Shown here piece after piece: positions 1-9,300 of a stretch of DNA of 42,068 nucleotides (the first letter of the stretch is position 1; every line of letters begins with the position of its first letter). A program made the position numbers and the translations under genes. The notes beneath the pieces are model-generated. The model made no database searches and was not told where the DNA came from. It saw nothing but the letters and a program-made list of their open reading frames with translations. The DNA comes from an uncultured Peptostreptococcaceae bacterium (GTDB taxonomy: Bacteria > Bacillota > Clostridia > Peptostreptococcales > Anaerovoracaceae): contig CAJOKT010000032.1 in NCBI GenBank assembly GCA_905235115.1, positions 1 through 42,068 on the forward strand, written 5' to 3'.

Positions 1-48
1 CACCAGATCGCAGAGATCCAGCACAACAACCTGGCAATGGCAGCATGA
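1..48 (+). CDS. possible 3' end of an unidentified gene
   Basis: The first frame reads 15 residues (HQIAEIQHNNLAMAA) and stops at TGA 46-48. This may be the C-terminus of a gene that begins before the window. Another plus frame is also open across the stretch, so the frame choice is weak. No family can be assigned from so few residues. Confidence 0.25.
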   Translation, partial: HQIAEIQHNNLAMAA

Positions 49-70
49 TCAAAGATTATGCCTAAAGGAA

Positions 71-100
71 TTTACACACAAATTTGGACTTGACTAAAAT
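71..100 (+). promoter_or_regulatory. putative sigma-A promoter of the DUF2130 gene
   Basis: TTTACA at 71-76 and TAAAAT at 95-100 are separated by 18 bases. The same two hexamers form the putative promoter at 1765-1793. Transcription would start near 107 and give a leader of about 150 bases. Confidence 0.45.
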
Positions 101-109
101 AATTGATTC

Positions 110-141
110 GTACAGTACTCCTTGAATTGAAATTACTGTAC
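110..141. repeat. operator-like inverted repeat GTACAGTA-N16-TACTGTAC
   Basis: Perfect 8-base arms (110-117 and 134-141) lie immediately after the putative promoter, where a repressor could block initiation. A related AGTACAG occurs near 212. The binding protein is unknown. Confidence 0.4.
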
Positions 142-145
142 ATAC

Positions 146-165
146 GCAAAAAACCTATTTTTTGC
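146..165. repeat. short perfect hairpin GCAAAAAA-CCTA-TTTTTTGC
   Basis: Two 8-base arms with a 4-base loop lie in the leader of the DUF2130 gene. TTTTTTGC recurs alone at 201-208. It could be an operator or a leader hairpin. It is A/T-rich and has no run of T after it, so it is not a good terminator. Confidence 0.35.
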
Positions 166-257
166 AGAAAAAAGGACAGCGGATTACTGCACAGATCGAC
201 TTTTTTGCGATAGTACAGAAATTCTAAGCAGGGATGTGAACTAGATCGGAGGAAAAC

Positions 258-1547
258 ATGCAGGAGATCAAGTGCCCACACTGCGGACAGGTCTTCACGG
301 TGGACGAATCGGGCTACCAGCAGATCGTGTCCCAGGTGAGAGACAGAGAATTTCAGAAGGAACTGGAGCGCAGGGAGCAGGAACTCAGCGACAGGAAGCA
401 GAGCGATCTGGAGAACCTGGAGAACAAGCAAAAGAGCGAGCTGGAGGTCTTGAGGCTCAGGCAGGAGCGCGAGATGGCAGAGCTCAGGCAGACCATGGAG
501 AAGGAGATCTCCCAGATCAGCCAGTCCAAGGAGAAGGAGCTCATCGATAAGGATATGCTCATCGCGGAGCTCCGGGGCAAGCTGAATCAGGGAGACATCG
601 CAAAAGATCTGGCCGTTGCAGAGGCAGTGAAGGAGAGAGATCAGGAGCTTCAGAGCAGGTCCACCGAGATCGTGGAGCTGAACTCCAGACTTCAGAATCA
701 GGAGGCGGAGCACAAGCTCAGCGAACAGGCCTTGAAGGACAGGTACGAGACGGAGCTCAGGTTAAGGGAGGACCAGATCGTCCAGCTCAAGGACTTCAAG
801 GCCCGCATGTCCACCAAGATGGTGGGCGAGAGCCTGGAGCAGCACTGCCAGGACGAGTTCAACAAGATAAGGATGACCGCCTTCCCGAGAGCGGAGTTCG
901 GCAAGGACAACGACGCCAGTTCCGGAAGCAAGGGCGACTTCATATACAGGGAGAAGTCCGAGGACGGGGTGGAGTTCATATCCATCATGTTCGAGATGAA
1001 GAACGAGATGGAGACCACCGCCACAAAGCACAAGAACGAGGACTTTTTCAAGGAGCTGGACAAGGACCGCAGGGAGAAAAACTGCGAGTACGCCGTGCTG
1101 GTGACGCTGCTTGAGCCGGACAGCGAGCTGTACAACTCGGGGATCGTTGACGTGTCCTACAGATATGAGAAGATGTACGTCATAAGGCCGCAGCTATTCA
1201 TACCAATGATCACGCTTCTCAGAAACGCCGCGCTGAACTCGCTTCAGTACCGGCGCGATCTTGCGGTGGTGAGAAACCAGCAGGTGGATCTCAGGAACTT
1301 CGAGGACAACATGAACGCCTTCAAAGATGCCTTCGGCAGGAACTACAGGCTGGCCAGCGAGAAGTTCAGCAAGGCCATAGAGGAGATCGACAAGACCATC
1401 GACCATCTGCAGAAGACCAAGGAAGCCCTGCTCTCATCGGAGAATAATCTGAGGCTTGCCAACAACAAGGCGGAGGATCTGAGCATCAAGCGGCTGACAA
1501 AGAATGCCCCGACGGTGAGGGAGATGTTCGAGGAACTGAACGAATAA
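258..1547 (+). CDS. DUF2130 domain-containing protein
   Basis: This 429-residue protein has three parts. The N-terminus carries a CPHCGQ motif like half of a zinc ribbon. Residues about 25-185 are a charged Glu/Gln/Arg-rich coiled coil. The C-terminal half matches the DUF2130 family from memory (GESLEQHCQDEFNKIR, then GSKGDFIYR, FEMKNE and RRDLAVVRNQQVDL). The spaced Asp of GDF and the E-x-K of FEMK resemble the core of PD-(D/E)XK nucleases; that is my inference, and the family's biochemical role is not established to my knowledge. There is no signal peptide, so it is probably cytoplasmic. The start is fixed by GGAGG (249-253) before ATG 258. It appears to be transcribed alone, with its own promoter and terminator. 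The family assignment is fairly secure and the function is not. Confidence 0.85.
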   Translation: MQEIKCPHCGQVFTVDESGYQQIVSQVRDREFQKELERREQELSDRKQSDLENLENKQKSELEVLRLRQEREMAELRQTMEKEISQISQSKEKELIDKDMLIAELRGKLNQGDIAKDLAVAEAVKERDQELQSRSTEIVELNSRLQNQEAEHKLSEQALKDRYETELRLREDQIVQLKDFKARMSTKMVGESLEQHCQDEFNKIRMTAFPRAEFGKDNDASSGSKGDFIYREKSEDGVEFISIMFEMKNEMETTATKHKNEDFFKELDKDRREKNCEYAVLVTLLEPDSELYNSGIVDVSYRYEKMYVIRPQLFIPMITLLRNAALNSLQYRRDLAVVRNQQVDLRNFEDNMNAFKDAFGRNYRLASEKFSKAIEEIDKTIDHLQKTKEALLSSENNLRLANNKAEDLSIKRLTKNAPTVREMFEELNE

Positions 1548-1564
1548 CAGTGATTTGGCAGCGT

Positions 1565-1590
1565 GCGCGCCCTGTGTGGCGCGCTTTTTT
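1565..1590 (+). terminator. intrinsic terminator of the DUF2130 gene
   Basis: A GCGCGCC/GGCGCGC stem (1565-1571 and 1578-1584) with a 6-base loop is followed by TTTTTT. It begins 18 bases after the stop codon. Confidence 0.85.
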
Positions 1591-1764
1591 GATGCTCCGA
1601 AGGGGATTTTCGGGGCGAGAAGTGTACTTTTTTTTGAACAATCCGAGACCTTGTCAAGCCCCCGTATCAAGCCCTAGCCCCGGGGTAGTCGAAAAGTGGC
1701 CGGAACCCCCAAAAACTAGTGTTCCGCGGCACTTTTGCTTAAGGCTGGCAGAAACCGAAAAACG
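1591..1764. other. non-coding spacer with an imperfect hairpin
   Basis: I see no convincing gene here. An open frame spans the region (1550-1801), but it has no ribosome binding site and no recognisable composition. Bases 1692-1736 form an imperfect inverted repeat: AAAAGTG and GGAAC on the left pair with GTTCC and CACTTTT on the right. A CCCCGGGG palindrome lies just before it near 1680. Confidence 0.4.
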
Positions 1765-1793
1765 TTTACACTCCCGCCGAAAGATGGTAAAAT
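1765..1793 (+). promoter_or_regulatory. putative sigma-A promoter of the giant surface protein
   Basis: TTTACA (1765-1770) and TAAAAT (1788-1793) have ideal 17-base spacing. Initiation near 1800 would leave a leader of about 178 bases before ATG 1978. I recognise no known riboswitch in that leader; it contains a short direct repeat of GTCAAAAA (two copies near 1830-1850). Confidence 0.5.
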
Positions 1794-1977
1794 GTCAGTA
1801 ACTGTGGGGATTGGGTTTTTTTTGTTGTACGTCAAAAAAGTAAGTCAAAAACCCCAGCCATAGCCAAAATTAATGCATTCAATTATTTTACGGATAGTAC
1901 CCACAATAAAAAGAAATTTCACTGAGAGAACATGAGACTATTTGTGGAGAATTTCTGAACTGTTGGAGGAGAGAAAA

Positions 1978-4900
1978 ATGTCAAAGAAGAACACTAAGGC
2001 CAAAAGGATCTTTGCGCTTCTTATGGCGGTGCTCATTGCAGTGACCTACATGCCTACGTCGCTCTACGCATATGCGGAAGACTACGTGACAGAGGACCAG
2101 GTCGCCGAAGAGCCCACAGAAGAGGTCGCAGGATACACGGCGCGAGGCGACGGACAGACCGAGCTTAAGGACGCGGCCGACCCGGGCGCGCCGGATAACG
2201 AATTGGTCAAACTGCCGGTGGAGGAGCCGACGATGGATGGATCGGACACGACCGTGACCGATGATACCGAAACAACAGAAACTGCCGAAGATTTGGCCGG
2301 CGCCTCTGAGGAGCCCGGCGAGACCGCAGAAACAGTGGAGGACACACCTGCTGATCCGGTCGAACCGGATGAAACCCCTGACGAGCCTGCGACCAAGGAC
2401 GTCGTGGACGACGCAGTCAAGGAGACCGGATATCCTGCACAGTCCTTCAGAGGCCTGGCAGGCACAGTGAAGGTCGCCGTATGCGCACCTGAGGGAGCGC
2501 TTCCCGCAGGCGCCACAATGACGGTCACACCTGTGGACGCAAAAGACGTCGAGGACGCAGTAGCCCAGGCTGTAAGCGGCAACATCATCCGCATGACAGC
2601 TGTCGACATCACATTCTTGGACGCAGACGGAAACGAGATCGAACCCCTCGTCCCAGTTTCGGTCACTCTTAACGTGTCCGGAAGCGACAGGAACGCACAC
2701 AAGGAGATCATTCACATCGACGACGAGGGCGAAGCTGAGACCGTGCCAAACATCAACGTTGCCCAAACAGGCGCGTTCCTGTTCAACAGCGATCAGTTCT
2801 CCGTCTACGTAGTGGTGGAGACCGGCGAGGACGCGAGACTTGAGGTCGTCTTCGTGAAGGCCGACGGCACCACAGCAAGCCAGATCATCACTCAGAATCA
2901 GCTCAGCCATATCAACCAGTACATCTACGATCCCGGTGCTGGAACTCTTCCGGCGGGAACGATCTTTGAAGGCTGGACAGATGTGGAGAACTATGATGAC
3001 ACAACGACCAAGATGACCATCGCCAACGTAAGAGAGGCTGTGGCCGCAAGACTTCAGAGCCCCGTTACCGAAGGCGATCAGATGAAGTTCTACGCCATGG
3101 TGTTCAAGCCCTACACGATCACATTCCTGGACGAGCGCGGCATCATGGTCAAGACAGACCAGATCCTGGTAAGGGCTAACGAAAGTGCACCAACATACAC
3201 AGTTTCCGAAAGCTATACGCCTTATCCCACAGGAGAGGCGGGAGTCGTCGCGGAATTCATGGGCTGGCAGCAGATAGATCCTGAAGTTCCGGGACAGATG
3301 GTTCTTTACCAGAACGGAGAGTCGTTCAACATGACGGTCAACAGCTACACACTGAAGGCATATACCCAGAAGGGACACTGGCTGATCTTCGAAGAGAACC
3401 TGACCAACGCTACATATACCCAGTCACAGTTCGTACCCATTGGCGGACATCCCACAAGACCCGCCAATCCCACACGTACGGGCTATACTTTCAACAACTG
3501 GTACACGGAAGACGCTGATCCAGATGCACGTGACGGACACGCTGCAGGCTCAGTATTCAACTTTAACCAGGAACTGAATGCCAATACGGTGGTTTATGGT
3601 GATTGGACTGGCGCAACGAGAGCAAACTATAGCGTAGTTGTATGGCTTCAGAACAAAGAGGGCACCGGCTATGACTATAGTGGCATCACATTAACAGTAA
3701 ACAATGCAACGGTTGGAAATAATACGTATCAGATTACTGTTCGTAACAATAACAATGCAACTACCCGCTATGCTCGTGTTTATACAAGTGATAACCAGTA
3801 TACTGATTTGTACTATGGCAATAACACTTATGGGAGCAAATTAACTGGTTTCCATCTGAGCACAGCTAAAGGGGACAATAATCAGGGATTCGATAACCAA
3901 AAGCCTGTTGCTGTTGAAGGAAACACGGTCATCAATGTTTATTATGACCGTAATACGATAACGTATACTTTCCAGAATGCATACATATATAACGATGCTA
4001 CAGGAGATAACGACAATAATCCGGAAAAATATGGATATGTGAATGGTAAATATGTTCGCATCTACTGGAGAGGCAATAGTTGGCGTTTAACAAACGACAA
4101 CAATGGTGAGATATACAATGGTACTCCCTATACCAGAACGCAACAAACTGTATCATTCAGCGGTTTATATGGCTCTGACTTTACGCAGTGGCCTGATCCG
4201 GGAGATGGTTATATGTGGTACCATGGGGCGTATTTCCCGCTCCCTCTGACGGTGTTTGACCCTGCTGCCGCATCAGAAGGTGCTACCACAACAACAATTA
4301 CCTTTTCAAGGCAATCCAATAGTGCCAGCCACGACCTGTATGTTTATAAAATGACAGAAACGGGTCAGTGGAGTTATACAGACGATTACCTGATTGCGAC
4401 CGCCAGGATCGGTAATGGAAACTGGACGCCTTCAGAAACATATGAGGGTTATACAATCAGTGGGTACGCATATAGTGCAAATGGGACGTGGGTGAATTGC
4501 ACCAACTCTTCCTCTATTCACCACAGTGGAGATTTATACATCAGGTACTCACGTAATCAGTACAACATTGTTTACAGCGATGGCGTGTTCGTCAAAGGAT
4601 CAAGTGAGGCACCGGTAGAGGGAATAACTGCCCGCACCAATTTCGACCACATCGACGATGTGTACTACGAAGCTGACATTTCAGGAGCCACATATAACAA
4701 GACTCCCGAATATAATGGATTTGTTTTCCTTGGCTGGTATGACAACGCGCTCTGCGCAGGTGAACCGTTCACATTCAACAAGATGCCCGCACACAACGTA
4801 ACACTTTACGCCAAGTGGGGTCTCAACGAATATGAGATCAACATTCACCCCAATGACAGCGCATCCGACCCGATCCAGTACAATAATCCCGAGCAGCCCA

Positions 4901-6381
4901 CTCAGTTCTATGCTGACGAGGGAGACAACATCGGTAATCTGGGCGGAGAGCGTATCTACTTTGACCTCGTCGGCTGGTACACGGATGCCGAATTCACACA
5001 CGCATTCGACTTCGAAGCTATCAGGATCAACAAGACAAACATCGCCACCTACGGTAAGCTGTACACTGCAGCGGAGATCAATCCGGAGTATCCCACAACC
5101 ATAGGAGAACTCAATCTTTACGCCAAGTGGCGCAGCAAACTGATCGGAGCTGACGGCATCAAGGTCGAGTACGACCTGAACGGCGGAACCGGCACAGCGG
5201 TCGACAACAACTACTACGTGGACGGGGCACAGGCTCTTGCACAGCCCGCAGTTACTGCCGGCAATCCGAACGAGTATGTTTTCAGCCACTGGGAGGTCCA
5301 GCACTGGAATGGAAGCGAATACGTGCCTTCCGGCGTTAACGTGTTCCCCGGAGCCACATTCGATGTGTTTGCGGCGGACGCCAAGATAACCGATCAGAAC
5401 GGCAGCGCTGTTGCTCCTGCGGAACTTGACAGCACAAAAGAGTATAACTACACTGTTTTGCTCAAGGCTATCTATGTCGAAAAGGACAAGGAAGTCAGGA
5501 CCCACATCTACTGGTACAACAACTACGATGGCGGTCTTGTTGCGCAGAATAACGATATCAAGATCAACGAAGCAGTTGACATCCCCGCAGCTCCCACCCG
5601 TGAAGGATATGTCTTCAGGGGATGGATCAGGGGAATTGAAGAGGATGGTCCCACCACTACTCTGACAGATCTCTGGCTGGTATATGATGGTTCCGGATAC
5701 ACCTATAACGGTGCGCCCGCAACTCAGGTAGCAGCAGACGAGAATCTTGTCGGCGACGGCACACAACACCACGCGCTTTACGCTAAGTGGGAGCCGATCC
5801 TTCAGGTGAGAATAACAGGCAACTCAGACTCCAAGGTCTACAACGGTTCAGAACAGTCCGTGACCGGATACACCGTTGAATACAAGGTTGGAGACCAGGA
5901 TTGGACCACGACCGTTCCCGATGGAGTCACAGTCGGTCTGGCATCCGGAGCGACAGCAGAAGCAACAGGCACCAATGTCGGCAACTACCCGATGGGCCTT
6001 GAAAATGATGACTTCACGGTAACCGCAAATGGATACGTCTATGATCCCGCTACGGGTCTGACGGTAGTCGATGGCAATCTGGAGATCACACCTGCATCTG
6101 TCACCCTGACTGCAAACTCCGACTCCGTGACATATGACGGTCAGGAGCACACAGTCACAGGCTACACAAGCCAGTGTTGCAGGGCTGACCTTCACAGGCG
6201 TCAGCGCAAGTGGATCCGGCACCGATGCAGGCAATTATCCTGTGACATTCACAGGCGTTACCGTTGGAACGACCACAGACACCACCGGAAACTATGTCGT
6301 TACACAAGTTGTGAACGGCAATCTGGAGATCACACCTGCATCTGTCACCCTGACTGCAAACTCCGACTCCGTGACTTATAA
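1978..6381 (+). CDS. giant InlB/YDG-repeat surface protein, N-terminal fragment before a frameshift
   Basis: The start is ATG 1978, preceded by GGAGGAGAG, rather than the in-frame TTG at 1942. Residues 1-33 are a signal peptide (KKNTKAKR, then a hydrophobic core, cleavage probably after AYA). An acidic Thr/Glu/Pro-rich linker runs to about residue 165, followed by a beta-rich domain containing GALPAGATM and VDITFLDADGNEI. Several InlB B-type (Listeria-Bacteroides) repeats follow, marked by GYTFNNWYT, GFVFLGWYD, LVGWYTD and GYVFRGW and ending in LYAKW. The first YDG repeats start near 5800. After about base 6171 the frame leaves the repeat sequence and reads unrelated Arg/His/Cys-rich residues until a stop at 6381. 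Without the downstream part the product would be secreted but would lack a wall anchor. The likely role is adhesion or a surface layer; the ligand is unknown. Confidence 0.8.
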   Translation: MSKKNTKAKRIFALLMAVLIAVTYMPTSLYAYAEDYVTEDQVAEEPTEEVAGYTARGDGQTELKDAADPGAPDNELVKLPVEEPTMDGSDTTVTDDTETTETAEDLAGASEEPGETAETVEDTPADPVEPDETPDEPATKDVVDDAVKETGYPAQSFRGLAGTVKVAVCAPEGALPAGATMTVTPVDAKDVEDAVAQAVSGNIIRMTAVDITFLDADGNEIEPLVPVSVTLNVSGSDRNAHKEIIHIDDEGEAETVPNINVAQTGAFLFNSDQFSVYVVVETGEDARLEVVFVKADGTTASQIITQNQLSHINQYIYDPGAGTLPAGTIFEGWTDVENYDDTTTKMTIANVREAVAARLQSPVTEGDQMKFYAMVFKPYTITFLDERGIMVKTDQILVRANESAPTYTVSESYTPYPTGEAGVVAEFMGWQQIDPEVPGQMVLYQNGESFNMTVNSYTLKAYTQKGHWLIFEENLTNATYTQSQFVPIGGHPTRPANPTRTGYTFNNWYTEDADPDARDGHAAGSVFNFNQELNANTVVYGDWTGATRANYSVVVWLQNKEGTGYDYSGITLTVNNATVGNNTYQITVRNNNNATTRYARVYTSDNQYTDLYYGNNTYGSKLTGFHLSTAKGDNNQGFDNQKPVAVEGNTVINVYYDRNTITYTFQNAYIYNDATGDNDNNPEKYGYVNGKYVRIYWRGNSWRLTNDNNGEIYNGTPYTRTQQTVSFSGLYGSDFTQWPDPGDGYMWYHGAYFPLPLTVFDPAAASEGATTTTITFSRQSNSASHDLYVYKMTETGQWSYTDDYLIATARIGNGNWTPSETYEGYTISGYAYSANGTWVNCTNSSSIHHSGDLYIRYSRNQYNIVYSDGVFVKGSSEAPVEGITARTNFDHIDDVYYEADISGATYNKTPEYNGFVFLGWYDNALCAGEPFTFNKMPAHNVTLYAKWGLNEYEINIHPNDSASDPIQYNNPEQPTQFYADEGDNIGNLGGERIYFDLVGWYTDAEFTHAFDFEAIRINKTNIATYGKLYTAAEINPEYPTTIGELNLYAKWRSKLIGADGIKVEYDLNGGTGTAVDNNYYVDGAQALAQPAVTAGNPNEYVFSHWEVQHWNGSEYVPSGVNVFPGATFDVFAADAKITDQNGSAVAPAELDSTKEYNYTVLLKAIYVEKDKEVRTHIYWYNNYDGGLVAQNNDIKINEAVDIPAAPTREGYVFRGWIRGIEEDGPTTTLTDLWLVYDGSGYTYNGAPATQVAADENLVGDGTQHHALYAKWEPILQVRITGNSDSKVYNGSEQSVTGYTVEYKVGDQDWTTTVPDGVTVGLASGATAEATGTNVGNYPMGLENDDFTVTANGYVYDPATGLTVVDGNLEITPASVTLTANSDSVTYDGQEHTVTGYTSQCCRADLHRRQRKWIRHRCRQLSCDIHRRYRWNDHRHHRKLCRYTSCERQSGDHTCICHPDCKLRLRDL
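3590..4640 (+). other. AT-rich in-frame module inside the giant surface protein gene
   Basis: By hand count, lines in this stretch are about 33-45% G+C, against about 60-65% in flanking lines of the same gene (for example 2161-2220 and 5161-5220). The encoded segment (roughly residues 540-890) is unusually rich in Tyr, Asn, Thr and Trp. The reading frame continues without interruption. This looks like a domain acquired by recombination from a lower-GC relative; its boundaries are approximate. Confidence 0.6.
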
Positions 6382-9300
6382 CGGTCAGGAGCAGACAGTC
6401 ACCGGCTACACAAGCAGTGTCGCAGGCCTGACATTCACAGGTGTCAGCGCCAGCGGCTCCGGTACCAACGTAGGCAACTACCCCGTGACATTCACAGGCG
6501 TTACCGTTGGAACGACCACAGACTCTACCGGAAACTACATCGTTACAGAGGTGGTTAACGGCAACCTGGAGATCACACCACTTGCTGTGACCGTTAGTAT
6601 CGAAGGTAACACATTAATCGGATTATATGACGGACAGTGGCACACAGTTGAGGGCTACATCTTATCGGCCAACAGCAATCTGTTCGTTCAGGAAGATTAT
6701 GAAGCCATAGTCTTCACAGGCAATGACACAGCAACAAGAAGAGACGTTGGTATCACCTGGATGGGACTCGACGCTGACCAGTTCAGTTATACCGGTTCGA
6801 ATTTTGAAGTGACATTCGTTGTAGAGAGGGATGGTGTTGTTCAGATCAAACAAGCCACACTGACAATTACCGCTGAGAGCGACGAAAAGGTCTATGACGG
6901 CACTCCGTTGACCAATCCCAACTACACCAACACCGCGCTTGCTGCGGGCGACACCATCGAAAGCGTCACAGTGACAGGATCCCAGACAGAGGTCGGCTCC
7001 AGCGCCAATACTCCGTCCGGAGCAGTCATCAAGAACGGTGACGGTGAAAACGTAACAGCGAACTATGATATAAAATACGTCAACGGTACGCTGACAGTAA
7101 CCAACAGCACAACACAGCTGACGATCGCTTCAGCAACCGACAGCAAGGAGTACGACGGAACTGCACTTACAGCTCCCACATACACCATCACTTATGGTGA
7201 TGAAACAGGAACTGCCACCTTGAATTCCGGGACTGGCAAGTATGAGTACACGCTGTCTACCGGTGATAAGATCGTTATCACACCTGCAGCGACAGCTACA
7301 GTGACCCACGTAGCAGAAGGAACAGTAACCAACGCATTCACATATACGCTTGAGAATGCCGGCTACTATGACACTGTTACTAAGACTGAGGGAAGCCTCT
7401 CCATCACTCCCGCACCGCTGACCGTAACAACGGAATCTGACAGCAAGGTCTATGATGGATCAGCCCTCACCGCTCCCGGAACTGTAACAGGTTACAAGAA
7501 CGGCGAGACGGCAACGTTTACCGTGACAGGTTCGCAGACAGAAGTAGGAAGCAGCGAAAACACCTACACGCTGGTATTCGACCAGACGGCAGTGGCTACT
7601 GATTACACCGTCAGCGAGGATCTTGGAACACTTACTGTATCCGCAAACGCAACATCCATTACGATCGTATCCGCTACAGACAGCAAAACATATGACGGAA
7701 CTGCGCTGACGGCACCGACATACACTGTCACATACGGAGAGACAAGCGGAACAGCTACCGCCAATGGAGACGGCACATACAGCTATACTCTGAGCACAGG
7801 CGACACGATCACGATCACGCCTTCAGCAACAGCTGCAGTTACACATGTAGCGGAGGGTGAAGTCGCCAATGCATTCAGCTATACACTGGAGAACGCCACT
7901 AACTACAACAGCGTTTCCAAGACAGAAGGCAAGCTGAGCATTACACCGGCAACGCTGACAGTCACAACAGAATCAGCATCCAGAGAATACAACGGTCAGC
8001 CCCTTACAGCCGACGGAACGATCTCCGGATTCGTAAACGGTGAGACAGCTACTTTCACAGTGACCGGATCGCAGACTCTGGTAGGATCCAGCACGAACAG
8101 CTATTCCATCACATGGGACGGCACAGCTGTAGAGAGCGACTACACCTTAAGTGAAAACCTTGGCACTTTGGAAGTAACAGCCAGCACCAAGGAACTCAAG
8201 ATCATATCTAAGGATGGAAGCTGGACCTATGACGGAACAGCTCACATCAAGCACGAGTACACCGTTACATACGGAACAGAGACCCACAATGTGACCATCG
8301 CTGATGGAGCACCGGTCGGAGTAGTAAGACTTTCAACCGGCGACGATGTGATCATCACGCCTGTTAATACAGCTACTATCACACATGTGGCAGAAACCAC
8401 TGTAGACAATGAATTCACCTATGGAGTTCAGCACTTACAGCAGTATGGTACGGTGACCAAGGAAGTTGGTAAACTGAGCATCACTCCCGCAACTCTGACC
8501 ATCACAACAGAGTCAGGCGAGAAGGAATATGACGGGACAGCCCTTACTGCAGACGGGACGATCTCCGGATTTATAAGCGGTGAGACCGCTACCTTCACAG
8601 TGACAGGATCACAGACAGAAGTAGGCAGCAGCACTAACAACTACAGCCTTGTCTGGGACGGCACAGCAGTAGAGAGCGACTACACCTTAAGCGAGGACCT
8701 TGGTACCCTGGAAGTAACAGCCAGCACTAAGGAGCTCAAGGTAGTTTCCGCAGACGGCGAGTGGGTATATGACGGAAACGCTCACACCAAGCATAAGTAC
8801 ACCGTCACATATGGCGAAGAGACCTACAATGTTACCATCGCAGAAGGCGAGACCACAGGAACAGCAACGTTGTCAACAGGCGACGTGGTGACGATCACAC
8901 CTGCAGCAGATGCGACGATCACACACGCTGCAGAGAGCGACGTGACCAATGCGTTCACCTACACAGTTGCAAACAGCAATCAGTATGCTAACCAGGCCAA
9001 GCAAGAAGGCAAGCTGACGGTAACACCTACAACGCTGACCATTTTCACCGGCACGGCAAGCAGAGAGTACACCGGATATCCGCTCACATCTCCCGGAAGC
9101 ATCACCGGATTCGTAACGCCCACAGGCGGCGAGCAGGAGACAGCGACCTTCACGGTGACCGGAATGATCACCGAGGTCGGCGAAGTCGTGAACACTTACA
9201 GCCTCGTCTGGGACGGCACCGCAGTACAGAGTGACTACGCTCTGAGCGAAGATCTCGGAACTCTGACCATCATAGCCAGCACCGAGGAACTCAAGGTAGT

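Noticed and set aside
1550-1801. 83-residue open frame downstream of the DUF2130 gene
   Set aside because: It begins inside the terminator region, has no ribosome binding site and overlaps the putative promoter of the surface-protein gene.
1981-3378. 465-residue antisense open frame opposite the surface-protein gene
   Set aside because: It is Cys/His/Arg-rich with no recognisable domain and lies wholly opposite a well-supported gene. The same applies to the long antisense frame at 4681-5772 and those opposite the YDG array.
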